From: an uncultured Lachnospiraceae bacterium
GTDB taxonomy: Bacteria > Bacillota > Clostridia > Lachnospirales > Lachnospiraceae
DNA: 32,334 bases
Reading direction: 5' to 3'
Assembly: GCA_910579325.1 (NCBI GenBank)
Contig: CAJTTU010000024.1
Span: 9,765-42,098 of the forward strand
The notes below the pieces were generated by a model, which had not been told where the DNA came from, searched no databases, and saw nothing but the letters and a program-made list of their open reading frames with translations. This document shows, in pieces, positions 1 through 7,653 of the stretch. Made by a program: the position numbers and the translations under genes. Within the stretch, counting starts at the first letter, position 1, and the number at the start of each line of letters is the position of its first letter.

Positions 1-278
1 GTATAAAATCCAGTGCACGGCTCCGTTTTTCTGATAAATTGGTCATTCTGTATATTTGCCCATAAAACTCTTTGTGACAGTTTACTTTTTTATATATCAT
101 TTACAAAAAATCAAAAATACCCTGGCCAATCCTTTTATATAATGACAATCCTATGGGAGAACAGGCGAAAAAATTACCAAATTTTTGCCCTTTGGCCGAC
201 AGCCCCATTGTCTTTTCCGGCATACAGTCAGTTTCTTTTTTATTTCTATTTATTTATGTCGATTTTATTCCCCTGACA
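1..278. other. AT-rich upstream region, no gene recognised
   Basis: This stretch is AT-rich and precedes the trkA promoter. An open frame at 13-276 on the plus strand encodes a hydrophobic, aromatic-rich string with no recognisable domain, and it has no convincing ribosome-binding site, so it is not called. No RNA gene, repeat or terminator stands out. Confidence 0.5.
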
Positions 279-307
279 TTGACATTTATGATCAGATTCG
301 CTATTAT
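279..307 (+). promoter_or_regulatory. Predicted sigma-A promoter of trkA
   Basis: A perfect -35 TTGACA at 279-284 is followed after 17 bases by the -10-like TATTAT at 302-307. A further AT-rich string (GATAATATAA) follows and could shift the exact -10. It lies about 80 bases before the trkA start and is the only good promoter ahead of trkA-trkH. Confidence 0.65.
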
Positions 308-389
308 TATGATAATATAAAGAGCTGATCATACATGACTTTTTCTTTCCTTTTTGTGTAAAAAGCTATCGCGCGAGGAGGATTTTTTT

Positions 390-1748
390 ATGAACATCAT
401 TATCGCAGGCTGCGGCAAAGTAGGCGTCACCTTAGCGGAGCAGCTCCGGGCGGAAAACCACGAGATTACGATGGTGGATATCGACGCGGAGCGGCTGGAG
501 CATACCATGTCCCAGCTAGACATTCAGGTAATCTCGGGAAACACCATCAGCAACCGCACTTTAAAAGAAGCCGGCATCGAGAACGCCGATTTGTTTATCG
601 CCGTCACCGATCAGGACGAAATCAACCTGTTGAGCTGTCTGGTGGCCAGAAAGACCGCCGGCTGCCCCACCATCGCCAGAGTCCGCAACCCGGAATACAA
701 TCAGGAAATCGGGCTGTTCAAGGATGATATCGGACTGGCCATGGTCATTAACCCGGAGCTGGCCACCGCCATGGAGATGGCCCGGTTAATTCAGATCCCC
801 TCCGCCATAGAGATCGATTCCTTCGCGAAAAACAAGGTGAATCTGATTAAATTTGTGGTTCCCGAACAGTCCGTCCTGAATCATATGAAAATTTCCGAGT
901 CTCCCCAGAAGGTGGGAGAAAATGTGCTGTTCTGCGTGGTGGAACGAAACAAACAGGTGATTATCCCCGGCGGAAATTTTGTCCTGCAAAAGGATGACAC
1001 CGTATCCGCCGTCGTTCCGTTACATAAAATGTCTGCCTTTTTTTCCCGGTGCGGCATTCATACCAAAACCATCCATAACGTAATGATCGCCGGCGGCGGC
1101 ACGATTTCCTATTATCTGGCCAGTCTGCTGACGAAGATGAAGGTATCGGTAAAAATCATCGAGAAGGATTACGGGCGCTGCCAGCATTTAAGCGAGCTGC
1201 TGCCGGGCGCCATGATTATCCAGGGAGACGCCACGGACCGGCAGCTTTTGCTGGAGGAGGGGGTCAAAAAGACGGATGCTTTCGTGTCGCTGACCGGCAT
1301 CGACGAGGAAAATATCCTTCTCTCCCTGTACGGCAACAAAGCCACCCAGGGCAAGATCATCACCAAGCTGAACCGGATCTCCTTCGACGAGGTGATCGAG
1401 GACATTCCGCTGGGCAGCATCGTCTACCCCAAGCATATCACGGCGGAGAGCATTCTGCGCTATGTCCGCTCCCGGCAGAATTCCATCGGCAGCAACGTGG
1501 AATCTCTGTACCGCATGGCCAACGGCCAGGTGGAGGCGCTGGAATTTATCGTCAAGGAGCATTCCGGCATCACCGACATTCCGCTGCAGAAGCTGAACCT
1601 GATCGACAACCTTCTGATCTGCTGCATCATCCGAAACGGCAGCCTGATCACCCCTTCCGGACGGGATGTGCTGAAAACAAAGGATACGGTTATTATCGTC
1701 ACGACCCATCTGGGACTGAACTGCCTGCAGGAAATCGTGAGGCAGTAA
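390..1748 (+). CDS. trkA: Trk potassium uptake regulatory subunit TrkA
   Basis: This is the cytosolic NAD-binding gating subunit of the Trk potassium uptake system; it assembles as a ring on the membrane protein TrkH. The 452-residue product has the usual length and duplicated layout. The first Rossmann RCK domain opens with MNIIIAGCGKVGVTLAEQL and an acidic nucleotide-binding end (TMVDID). A first RCK-C domain follows, then a second RCK pair from about residue 225, opening with a variant glycine motif (VMIAGGGTISYYLA). The open frame extends upstream to a TTG at 354, but the ATG at 390 is chosen because GAGGAG lies just ahead of it and the protein starts exactly at the first beta strand. trkH follows after 52 bases, presumably in one transcript. 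Confidence 0.93.
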   Translation: MNIIIAGCGKVGVTLAEQLRAENHEITMVDIDAERLEHTMSQLDIQVISGNTISNRTLKEAGIENADLFIAVTDQDEINLLSCLVARKTAGCPTIARVRNPEYNQEIGLFKDDIGLAMVINPELATAMEMARLIQIPSAIEIDSFAKNKVNLIKFVVPEQSVLNHMKISESPQKVGENVLFCVVERNKQVIIPGGNFVLQKDDTVSAVVPLHKMSAFFSRCGIHTKTIHNVMIAGGGTISYYLASLLTKMKVSVKIIEKDYGRCQHLSELLPGAMIIQGDATDRQLLLEEGVKKTDAFVSLTGIDEENILLSLYGNKATQGKIITKLNRISFDEVIEDIPLGSIVYPKHITAESILRYVRSRQNSIGSNVESLYRMANGQVEALEFIVKEHSGITDIPLQKLNLIDNLLICCIIRNGSLITPSGRDVLKTKDTVIIVTTHLGLNCLQEIVRQ

Positions 1749-1800
1749 ACGAGCGCGCCTGCCGGAAACTTTCGATATCTTTACAGTAAACGAGGACACT

Positions 1801-3240
1801 ATGAATTTTGCGATTATTTTCTACATACTCGGCTCCGTCATTAAAATCGAAGGAGTTCTGATGCTGTTTCCGGCAGCGGTAGCCGTTATTTACCGGGAAA
1901 TGTCCGGGATCTGGTTTCTGCTCTGCGCCGCCGCCTGCATCGTCGCCGGCTTTCTGATGTCCCGCAAACGGCCAGAAAACTGTGCGTTTTATGCCAAGGA
2001 AGGGTTTATCATGGTTTCCTTAAGCTGGAGCGTTCTCAGTCTGGTCGGCGCGCTCCCCTTTACCTTAAGCGGGGAAATTCCTTTTTATATCGACGGACTG
2101 TTTGAGATTATTTCCGGCTTTACCACCACAGGCTCCAGCATTCTGACGGATGTGGAGGCACTGGACCACTGTATGCTGTTCTGGCGGAGTTTTTCCCACT
2201 GGATCGGCGGCATGGGCGTTCTTGTGTTCGTTCTGGCCATATTGCCGCTGGCCGGCGCCCAGAACATGTACCTGATGCGCACCGAAAGCCCCGGACCCAC
2301 CTTCGGAAAGCTGGTGCCCAAGCTGCAGCAGTCCGCTCTGTTCCTTTACACCATCTATTTTGTCATGTCGGGCATCGAGCTTCTGTTTCTGCTGGCCGGG
2401 CGCATGCCTCTTTTTGACGCGGTCTGCACGGTGTTCGGCACGGCAGGTACCGGCGGATTCGGCATCAGGAATACCAGTATCGCAGGTTACGGTACCTATC
2501 TGCAGGCAGTCATTACGATTTTTATGTTTTTGTTCGGCGTTAATTTTAACTTTTACTTTTTAATGATTATCCGGCGGGCGAAGGATGCCTTTCGGATGGA
2601 GGAAGTCAGGTGGTATTTTCTCATTTTCTCGGCGGCGGTGCTGGCCATCGCGGTGAATCTGACTTCTCTTTCCGGTCATTTTTTCTCGAACCTGCACCAT
2701 GCGGCTTTTCAGGTTTCTTCCGTCATGACCACCACAGGCTTTGCCACGGCGGATTTTAACCAGTGGCCTGTTTTTTCCCGGACCATCCTGGTGCTTACCA
2801 TGTTTATCGGCGCCTGCGCAGGCAGTACCGGAGGCGGCATCAAGGTTTCTCGGTCCATTATTTATATCAAGTCCACGGCCAGGGAGCTGTCCATGCTGAT
2901 TCATCCCAGAAGCGTGAAGGTGTTAAAGACGGACGGCAAGGCCATCGACAACGGGGTGATCCGCTCCGCCGGCGCGTTTCTGATGTGTTATGTCCTGGTC
3001 TTTGCCGTGTCGGTTCTGCTGGTAAGCCTGGACAATATGGACCCCACCACCACATTCACCGCCGTCGCCGCCACGATCAACAACATCGGCCCGGGACTGG
3101 AGCAGGTGGGGCCTACCGGCAACTTTTCAGCTTTCACCCCTTTCTCCAAGCTGGTGCTGATGTTCGATATGCTGGCCGGAAGACTGGAAATTTTCCCGAT
3201 GCTGCTGCTGTTCAGCCCGAGAACGTGGAAGAGGAATTAA
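1801..3240 (+). CDS. trkH: Trk potassium transporter membrane subunit TrkH
   Basis: This is the ion-conducting membrane subunit of the Trk potassium uptake system. The 479-residue protein is strongly hydrophobic with roughly ten membrane segments. It carries four pore-loop signatures of the TrkH/KtrB fold: TTTGSSILTD, GTAGTGGFG, VMTTTGFATADF and ATINNIGPGLEQVG. The conserved GGIGVL-like turn appears as WIGGMGVLVFVLA. The C-terminus ends in the usual GRLEIFPMLLLF followed by a short basic tail. GAGG lies about 9 bases upstream of the ATG. The gene directly follows trkA, which encodes its gating partner, so the pair should work as one uptake system driven by the membrane ion gradient. The ion could be K+ or also Na+; sequence alone does not decide this. 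Confidence 0.93.
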   Translation: MNFAIIFYILGSVIKIEGVLMLFPAAVAVIYREMSGIWFLLCAAACIVAGFLMSRKRPENCAFYAKEGFIMVSLSWSVLSLVGALPFTLSGEIPFYIDGLFEIISGFTTTGSSILTDVEALDHCMLFWRSFSHWIGGMGVLVFVLAILPLAGAQNMYLMRTESPGPTFGKLVPKLQQSALFLYTIYFVMSGIELLFLLAGRMPLFDAVCTVFGTAGTGGFGIRNTSIAGYGTYLQAVITIFMFLFGVNFNFYFLMIIRRAKDAFRMEEVRWYFLIFSAAVLAIAVNLTSLSGHFFSNLHHAAFQVSSVMTTTGFATADFNQWPVFSRTILVLTMFIGACAGSTGGGIKVSRSIIYIKSTARELSMLIHPRSVKVLKTDGKAIDNGVIRSAGAFLMCYVLVFAVSVLLVSLDNMDPTTTFTAVAATINNIGPGLEQVGPTGNFSAFTPFSKLVLMFDMLAGRLEIFPMLLLFSPRTWKRN

Positions 3241-3248
3241 ATAAACTT

Positions 3249-3271
3249 GGAGGACTTTAGCGGAACTAAAT
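3249..3271 (+). repeat. Intercistronic repeat, copy 1 (after trkH)
   Basis: GGAGGACTTTAGCGGAACTAAAT begins 8 bases after the trkH stop. It matches the recurring unit found ahead of several genes in this window, but this copy lacks the second AGGAGG and has no start codon close behind it. GGACTT inside it can pair with AAGTCC at 3281-3286. Confidence 0.7.
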
Positions 3272-3289
3272 ATCAGCGGAAGTCCGTAT

Positions 3290-3351
3290 GAACCCCGGAA
3301 GGATTTTTGGACGCCCCTGCGGCCGAAAATTCTTCCAGATCAAAGGGGTTC
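3290..3351 (+). other. Long stem-loop between two repeat copies
   Basis: GAACCCC at 3290-3296 pairs with GGGGTTC at 3345-3351, and the inner arm 3297-3310 pairs with 3323-3336 over 14 positions including two G-U pairs. The loop is about 12 bases, with an 8-base bulge on the 3' side. There is no T tract after it, so it is not a typical terminator. It is bracketed by two copies of the intercistronic repeat and lies in the leader of the DUF1858 gene. Function is unknown. Confidence 0.6.
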
Positions 3352-3382
3352 AGGAGGACTGTAGCGGTACTAAATTAGGAGG
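3352..3382 (+). repeat. Intercistronic repeat, copy 2 with embedded ribosome site
   Basis: This is the full-length form: AGGAGG, then ACTGTAGCGGTACTAAATT, then a second AGGAGG that acts as the ribosome-binding site of the DUF1858 gene. It differs from the consensus by one base (GGTACT for GGAACT). Confidence 0.75.
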
Positions 3383-3391
3383 TATTATATT

Positions 3392-3589
3392 ATGAAAATC
3401 ACATTGGATATGACCATTGAAGAGATCGTTAAGGCGGATTCCAGAGCCGCCGACATTCTGGCGGACGAGGGGATGAACTGCGTATCCTGCGCTTCCGCCG
3501 CCGGCGAAAGCCTGAAGGAAGCGGCGGAGGGACACGGTGTGGACCCGGTGATGCTGCTGCGGAAATTGAATTTCAGGCTGAATATGTAG
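3392..3589 (+). CDS. DUF1858 redox-disulfide domain protein
   Basis: This 65-residue protein is a stand-alone DUF1858 domain, the family also called hybrid-cluster-protein-associated redox disulfide domain. It opens with the family's typical ITLDMTIEEIV and contains the CxxC pair in GMNCVSCASA at about residues 27-36, followed by a helical tail (GESLKEAAEGHGVDP). The CxxC suggests a thiol-disulfide or metal-binding role, but the family's reaction is not established. The ATG at 3392 is supported by AGGAGG nine bases upstream, inside repeat copy 2. It may be cotranscribed with trkA-trkH, since no terminator lies between them. A strong terminator follows. Confidence 0.85.
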   Translation: MKITLDMTIEEIVKADSRAADILADEGMNCVSCASAAGESLKEAAEGHGVDPVMLLRKLNFRLNM

Positions 3590-3641
3590 GGAATCCGACA
3601 AATACAATATCCGTATTTTCCCCATATATTCCCGCAAAAAC

Positions 3642-3690
3642 AAAGCCGCCGTTATGCAGATGACAAATCATTCTGCCTTACGGCGGCTTT
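3642..3690. terminator. Bidirectional terminator between DUF1858 gene and CDF gene
   Basis: AAAGCCGCCG at 3642-3651 pairs perfectly with CGGCGGCTTT at 3681-3690, with further pairing of GCAGA and TCTGC inside. A-rich and T-rich flanks occur on both sides. It separates two convergent genes. Confidence 0.8.
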
Positions 3691-3710
3691 ATTCCTGCAA
3701 GCAGCGAGCA

Positions 3711-4670
3711 TCACCCCTTCGCCGGATTCACATGCACCATACAGTGCTTCACATCCGAAAATTCCCGTTCGATGGCGTCATGGACGGTTTCCGCTATCTT
3801 ATGGGTCTCATTCAGCGTCTTTTCCCCGTCGGCACAGATCTCGATATCCACATAGACTCTCGAACCGAATTTCCTTGTTCTCATCTCGTCCAGACCAAGA
3901 ACGTTCTGCACGGAAAGCACCACACGGCGCATTTCTTCTTCCGTCTTGTCGTCGCAGGACTCATCCGTCATCTTCCGCACGGCATCGACAAAAATATCTG
4001 CCGCCGCCTTTATGATAAACACGCAGATGACCACGCTGGCCACAGGGTCCAGCACCGGGAATCCCAGTCTCGCCCCCAATATACCCGCAAAGCTGCCAAT
4101 GGAAGACATGGCGTCGGAACGATGGTGCCAGGCGTCCGCCATAAGCGCGCCTGATTTGATTTTCTTAGCCGCATGACGGGTATACCAGTACATTCCTTCT
4201 TTCACCGCCACAGACACCAGCGCCATCACCAGGGCGATCAGGCCGGGAACTGTCAGATCTCCATAGTCCCTCTCAACGATTTTTACAATGCCGCCGTAGC
4301 CGATTCCAAGCCCTGTAGCCGACAGAAAGATGGCCAGAATAATCGCTGCCACGCATTCCATCCGTTCATGTCCGTAAGGATGGTTATGATCAGACTTCTT
4401 TCCGGCAATCTTGACGCCGGCCATCACCACAAAGGTGCTGAGCACGTCGGAAATCGAGTGAACCGCATCAGAAACCATGGCTCCCGACCGGCCCGCAAGC
4501 CCTGCGATCAGCTTAAGCAGCGACAACAGCACATTGACAATGATACTGTTTACGGAAACCCGCATCGCGATCCTTTCAGATTCATTTACCACTTTCACGG
4601 ATTTATCTGTTGATTTTTCAAATCCATTTTCCTGTTCCGGCCTAACGGCGTTTTCATTATGTTTTCCCAT
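3711..4670 (-). CDS. Cation diffusion facilitator (CDF) metal efflux protein
   Basis: This is a membrane proton-coupled exporter of divalent metal ions. The 319-residue protein shows the CDF pattern. Membrane segment 2 carries SDAVHSISDVLS, an HPYGHERME loop follows, and segment 5 carries the matching ADAWHHRSDA; the Asp and His residues of these two segments form the metal site. About six membrane segments precede a cytosolic C-terminal domain (from about residue 230) with the usual VHVNP ending. The DxxxH/HxxxD composition does not fix whether the substrate is Zn, Fe, Mn, Co or Ni. The frame extends five codons upstream to TTG at 4685, but the ATG at 4670 has GGAGG eight bases before it. 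The gene is preceded by a long structured leader. Confidence 0.9.
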   Translation of the reverse strand: MGKHNENAVRPEQENGFEKSTDKSVKVVNESERIAMRVSVNSIIVNVLLSLLKLIAGLAGRSGAMVSDAVHSISDVLSTFVVMAGVKIAGKKSDHNHPYGHERMECVAAIILAIFLSATGLGIGYGGIVKIVERDYGDLTVPGLIALVMALVSVAVKEGMYWYTRHAAKKIKSGALMADAWHHRSDAMSSIGSFAGILGARLGFPVLDPVASVVICVFIIKAAADIFVDAVRKMTDESCDDKTEEEMRRVVLSVQNVLGLDEMRTRKFGSRVYVDIEICADGEKTLNETHKIAETVHDAIEREFSDVKHCMVHVNPAKG

Positions 4671-4809
4671 CTTCTTTACCTCCAAATTTTGCTCCGCGTC
4701 CGCCCGGTTATCCGGGCTTTCGCTGTTTGTTTGACTGTAAATCTTCCGGGCACTTCATAACCAAACGTCAATACATATCTGTGTTCCGGCAAAAAGCCGC
4801 GCCTGATAC

Positions 4810-4847
4810 AAAAAACCAGGTCTCTGCTTTTCGCTTCCGCCTGGTTT
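4810..4847 (-). terminator. Terminator-like hairpin in CDF leader (proximal)
   Basis: On the minus strand AAACCAGG (4847-4840) pairs with CCTGGTTT (4820-4813), followed by a run of T. It lies about 140 bases before the CDF start codon, so it would block CDF expression unless prevented. Confidence 0.65.
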
Positions 4848-4898
4848 CTTTCCCAATCAGGAACATGTGTCATTCACCCATGTTCCCGACTGTTCCAC

Positions 4899-4937
4899 AA
4901 AAAAACACCTGCGGAACACACACTGTCCCACAGATGT
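4899..4937 (-). terminator. Terminator-like hairpin in CDF leader (distal)
   Basis: On the minus strand ACATCTGTGG (4937-4928) pairs with CCGCAGGTGT (4914-4905), including two G-U pairs, followed by seven T. It may end the cbiZ transcript, act as a leader attenuator for the CDF gene, or both. Confidence 0.65.
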
Positions 4938-5044
4938 ATCACTTATCGTTCATCTGCTGCCATTCTCATAGCCCGGCTACACATTCTCATGCTGCCTGAT
5001 CAGTTTGTACTGTAGATTGTATGCAGTGCAAAGAGATTGTTCCT

Positions 5045-5073
5045 ACTATACTATACTACGCACAAAAATGCAA
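5045..5073 (-). promoter_or_regulatory. Predicted promoter of the CDF leader
   Basis: On the minus strand TTGCAT (5073-5068) is followed after 17 bases by TATAGT (5050-5045). It lies just past the cbiZ stop codon and points toward the CDF gene. Confidence 0.5.
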
Positions 5074-5090
5074 GGGGTTCATCGGCACTT

Positions 5091-6224
5091 TCAGAACTTT
5101 TTTAAAAACACTTTTTCAAAAGCCTCCACTATCAACTCCACCGTCTCATCCGGTGTTCCGGCGCCACTGTCAGGCAGAGGCTCCTCCATTCCCATCTGCA
5201 TCAGGATCTCCGACGCGGCCTCTGTCGTTTCCCCAACGCTTAAAAGCCCCCAGTCCATCTGATCGATGGCATGGGCGATAAAAGACGCCTTTGCCACCAG
5301 TCTGCCTTTTACGGCCTGCTCCTCCAGCAATTCGGAAAACCTTGCCCTGTCCACAGCCGATGCTCCCTGTTCCCGCACATACCGGCGGTACAGACCAGCC
5401 TCGCTGACGCCGAACCGGGAGAGCCGCCTGATCACATTGTGCTGCCGTCTTGCATTCAGCTTTGTCTGCAAATACAGCGCCCTTTTCACCGCCGGCTTCA
5501 CCGCTTTTCCGATCAGCTCCCCCAGTTTGCTGTGTTTCCCGGCGTCGGTCAGGTACATCTCCGATTCCATATCAGCCACCATAATGGTTCCGTCCGTCCC
5601 CGAGCCGGTGGCCAGTCCCCTGGAGAAACGGCTTTCCGCCATCAACTCCAGCACCGCCGCGGTTTTCGCCTCCGTACAGGTCACCAGCGCACGGGCCATG
5701 GCTCCTTCCGACAGATCGGCATTGATACAGAGCAGAATATTGATCGTTCCCAGCCGATATTCCGGCGCCACCGCACTGTCCTCATTCCATGTAGCCGGAT
5801 CACACACCCGGCCTGCGTTTATCTCGATTCCTCCTGTCACAACCGCGGTGACGGCAAGCTTTTCAAAGCGCTCCGTACAGATCGCCGCATTGTCCATACT
5901 GGCCGCCGTTTCCAGCCCTGCCGCAGTCTCCGGGTCCAGACCGATTTCTTCCATTGTACGCATCATATGTTCCCGATAGGTTTTCCCCTTCATCTCAGCC
6001 GAACATCCCACCCCCGGATTACAGTCGTGATTAAACACCGTCTTTAAATCCGTCCGGTATCCGCCGTTATAAGGCGCAGTGCTGAGCACCCGCCTTTTTC
6101 CTTTGAAAGGGATGACAATATTATAATCAAAGCGATGCACTTCATCCCCGCAGGGAAGGTCGTAAATTTTCACCGGTTTCCCCCTTCTGATACAACCTGG
6201 ATACATCCGCCCCTTGATACGCAT
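5091..6224 (-). CDS. cbiZ: CbiZ-family adenosylcobinamide amidohydrolase
   Basis: CbiZ enzymes cut the amide bond of adenosyl(pseudo)cobinamide-type corrinoids so that the product can re-enter cobamide synthesis with a new lower ligand. The 377-residue protein has a CbiZ-like N-terminal domain (about residues 25-245). The family's glycine/threonine motif appears as GLATGSGTDGTIMVA at residues 203-217, and the region VVTGGIEINAGRVCDPAT resembles the conserved central strand. The C-terminal 130 residues are a helical extension without a name I recognise. No cobalamin riboswitch is evident nearby. The start is uncertain: ATG 6224 has no clear ribosome site, and ATG 6206 follows AAGGGG at short range. 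The corrinoid methyltransferase genes elsewhere in the window give it a plausible user. Confidence 0.72.
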   Translation of the reverse strand: MRIKGRMYPGCIRRGKPVKIYDLPCGDEVHRFDYNIVIPFKGKRRVLSTAPYNGGYRTDLKTVFNHDCNPGVGCSAEMKGKTYREHMMRTMEEIGLDPETAAGLETAASMDNAAICTERFEKLAVTAVVTGGIEINAGRVCDPATWNEDSAVAPEYRLGTINILLCINADLSEGAMARALVTCTEAKTAAVLELMAESRFSRGLATGSGTDGTIMVADMESEMYLTDAGKHSKLGELIGKAVKPAVKRALYLQTKLNARRQHNVIRRLSRFGVSEAGLYRRYVREQGASAVDRARFSELLEEQAVKGRLVAKASFIAHAIDQMDWGLLSVGETTEAASEILMQMGMEEPLPDSGAGTPDETVELIVEAFEKVFLKKF

Positions 6225-6312
6225 GATTTCTAAAACGCCGGAACCGTATCCATATCAATATATTATCTGATACAAAACCGCAGGATATCTATCAGCAAGC
6301 ACAATGCAAACT

Positions 6313-6331
6313 GGCGGCCATTATGGCCGCC
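6313..6331 (-). terminator. Hairpin ending the purine operon
   Basis: GGCGGCCAT at 6313-6321 pairs with ATGGCCGCC at 6323-6331 across a single loop base in DNA terms, giving a very stable hairpin 8 bases past the purD stop. The downstream T tract on the minus strand is weak, so termination is likely but not certain. Confidence 0.6.
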
Positions 6332-6339
6332 GAAAAAAA

Positions 6340-7614
6340 TTATGCCTCGTCTATCGCTTTCCCGATATCGCTCCTGCAATATTTATTGTCAAAATCAATC
6401 CATTTAACCGCTTCATAAGCATTGGCCCTGGCCTTATGGAGATCCTCTCCGACAGCAGTCACACCCAGCACACGGCCGCCGTTGGTGACGATCTGTCCGT
6501 CATCCCATTTGGTTCCGGCATGGAATACCCAGTAGCCCTCTTTTTCCTCAAAGGTATCCAGCCCTCTGATGGGATAACCCTTCTCATAAGAAACCGGATA
6601 ACCGTCGGAAGCCAGCACCACGCAGACTGCGGCGTTGTCCTCAAATTCCAGATTGATTTCTGACAAAGTGCCATCGATACATGCTTCGAATAAATCCACA
6701 ATATCATTCTTCATTCTGGGAATCACCACCTGAGCCTCCGGGTCGCCGAAACGGGCGTTGTACTCCAGTACCCTGGGCCCTTTCTCTGTCAGCATCAGTC
6801 CAAAGAAAATAATTCCCTTAAAAGGTCTTCCCTCTGCCTTCATGGCATCTACGGTGGGCTGATAGATATATTTTTTACAGAATTCATCTACCTCTGCCGT
6901 GTAAAAAGGACTGGGAGAGAATGTTCCCATACCGCCGGTATTCAGGCCCTGGTCTCCGTCCTGGGCCCGCTTGTGATCCTGAGCGGAGGTCATAATCCGG
7001 ATGGTCTCGCCGTCCACAAAGGAAAGCACAGACACCTCCCGTCCGGTCATAAATTCCTCGATCACCAGCTTATTTCCCGCAGCGCCGAATTTCCTGTCCA
7101 GCATGATCTCTTTCACGCCGTCCTTTGCTTCCTCCAGTGTATTGCAGATCAGAACGCCCTTCCCCAGCGCAAGACCGTCCGCCTTCAATACGGTCGGGAA
7201 GGCTGCCTCGGTTTCCAGATAATGTAGGGCTGCTTCGGCGTCCTCAAATACCTCATAGGCCGCCGTGGGAATCTGGTATTTTTTCATCAAATCTTTGGAA
7301 AATGCCTTGGAACCTTCCAGCACCGCCGCGTTTTTCCTGGGGCCGAACACCCGCAGCCCGGCAGCCTCAAAGGCATCCACCACGCCGGCCACCAGCGGGT
7401 CGTCCATCCCCACCACAGTCAGATCGATCTCTTTTTCCTTCGCGAATTCCACCAGCTTGTCGATTTCCATTGCGCCAATCGGGACGCATTCCGCCAGCCG
7501 GCTGATTCCCGCATTGCCCGGGGCACAGTAAAGCTTGCTGACCCGGCTGCTTTTCGCCACCTTCCAGGCGATGGCATGTTCCCTGCCGCCGCTGCCTATG
7601 ATTAAAACTTTCAT
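6340..7614 (-). CDS. purD: Phosphoribosylamine-glycine ligase PurD
   Basis: PurD joins glycine to phosphoribosylamine with ATP to make glycinamide ribonucleotide, step two of purine synthesis. The 424-residue protein has the expected length and ATP-grasp layout. The N-terminal domain opens with MKVLIIGSGGREHAIAWK; the ATP-grasp part contains LKADGLALGKGV, GGMGTFSPSPFY and EYNARFGDPEAQVV. A C-terminal DUF-type beta domain ends it. The ATG at 7614 follows AGGAG in an intercistronic repeat copy. It is the last gene of the run purE-purM-purN-purD and is 39 bases after purN. Confidence 0.96.
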   Translation of the reverse strand: MKVLIIGSGGREHAIAWKVAKSSRVSKLYCAPGNAGISRLAECVPIGAMEIDKLVEFAKEKEIDLTVVGMDDPLVAGVVDAFEAAGLRVFGPRKNAAVLEGSKAFSKDLMKKYQIPTAAYEVFEDAEAALHYLETEAAFPTVLKADGLALGKGVLICNTLEEAKDGVKEIMLDRKFGAAGNKLVIEEFMTGREVSVLSFVDGETIRIMTSAQDHKRAQDGDQGLNTGGMGTFSPSPFYTAEVDEFCKKYIYQPTVDAMKAEGRPFKGIIFFGLMLTEKGPRVLEYNARFGDPEAQVVIPRMKNDIVDLFEACIDGTLSEINLEFEDNAAVCVVLASDGYPVSYEKGYPIRGLDTFEEKEGYWVFHAGTKWDDGQIVTNGGRVLGVTAVGEDLHKARANAYEAVKWIDFDNKYCRSDIGKAIDEA

Positions 7615-7623
7615 CTTATTTTT

Positions 7624-7645
7624 CTCCTATTTATAGTTCCGCTGT
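7624..7645 (-). repeat. Intercistronic repeat, copy 3 (before purD)
   Basis: On the minus strand AACAGCGGAACTATAAATAGGAG lies between purN and purD and supplies the purD ribosome site. The 5' AGGAGGACTG part of the unit is missing or changed in this copy. Confidence 0.65.
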
Positions 7646-7653
7646 TTTTATTT

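Larger units (their letters stand above)
4671..5044 (-). other. Long structured 5' leader of the CDF gene
   Basis: About 370 bases lie between the predicted promoter and the CDF start. Going in the transcribed (minus) direction the leader holds a direct repeat ATGAGAATG (twice within about 30 bases), a hairpin followed by seven T (4899-4937), a stem GGAACATG/CATGTTCC, a second hairpin followed by six T (4810-4847), and a small GCCCGG/CCGGGC hairpin (4702-4717) close to the ribosome site. Two terminators inside a leader suggest attenuation, perhaps metal-sensing. It does not obviously match a riboswitch class I can recall by eye. The first terminator may also end the upstream cbiZ transcript. 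Confidence 0.45.

Noticed and set aside
13..276. 87-codon open frame upstream of trkA
   Set aside because: No ribosome site, no recognisable domain and an amino acid make-up typical of AT-rich noncoding DNA.
1188..1799. 203-codon minus-strand frame inside trkA
   Set aside because: It is a shadow of trkA in another frame; trkA is a clear full-length family member there.
4727..5281. Overlapping plus-strand open frames in the CDF-cbiZ gap
   Set aside because: They have no family resemblance or ribosome sites, and the region is better explained as a promoter and leader on the other strand.
5271..6047. 258-codon plus-strand frame opposite cbiZ
   Set aside because: It is a shadow of the minus-strand gene, rich in His and Arg, with no domain.
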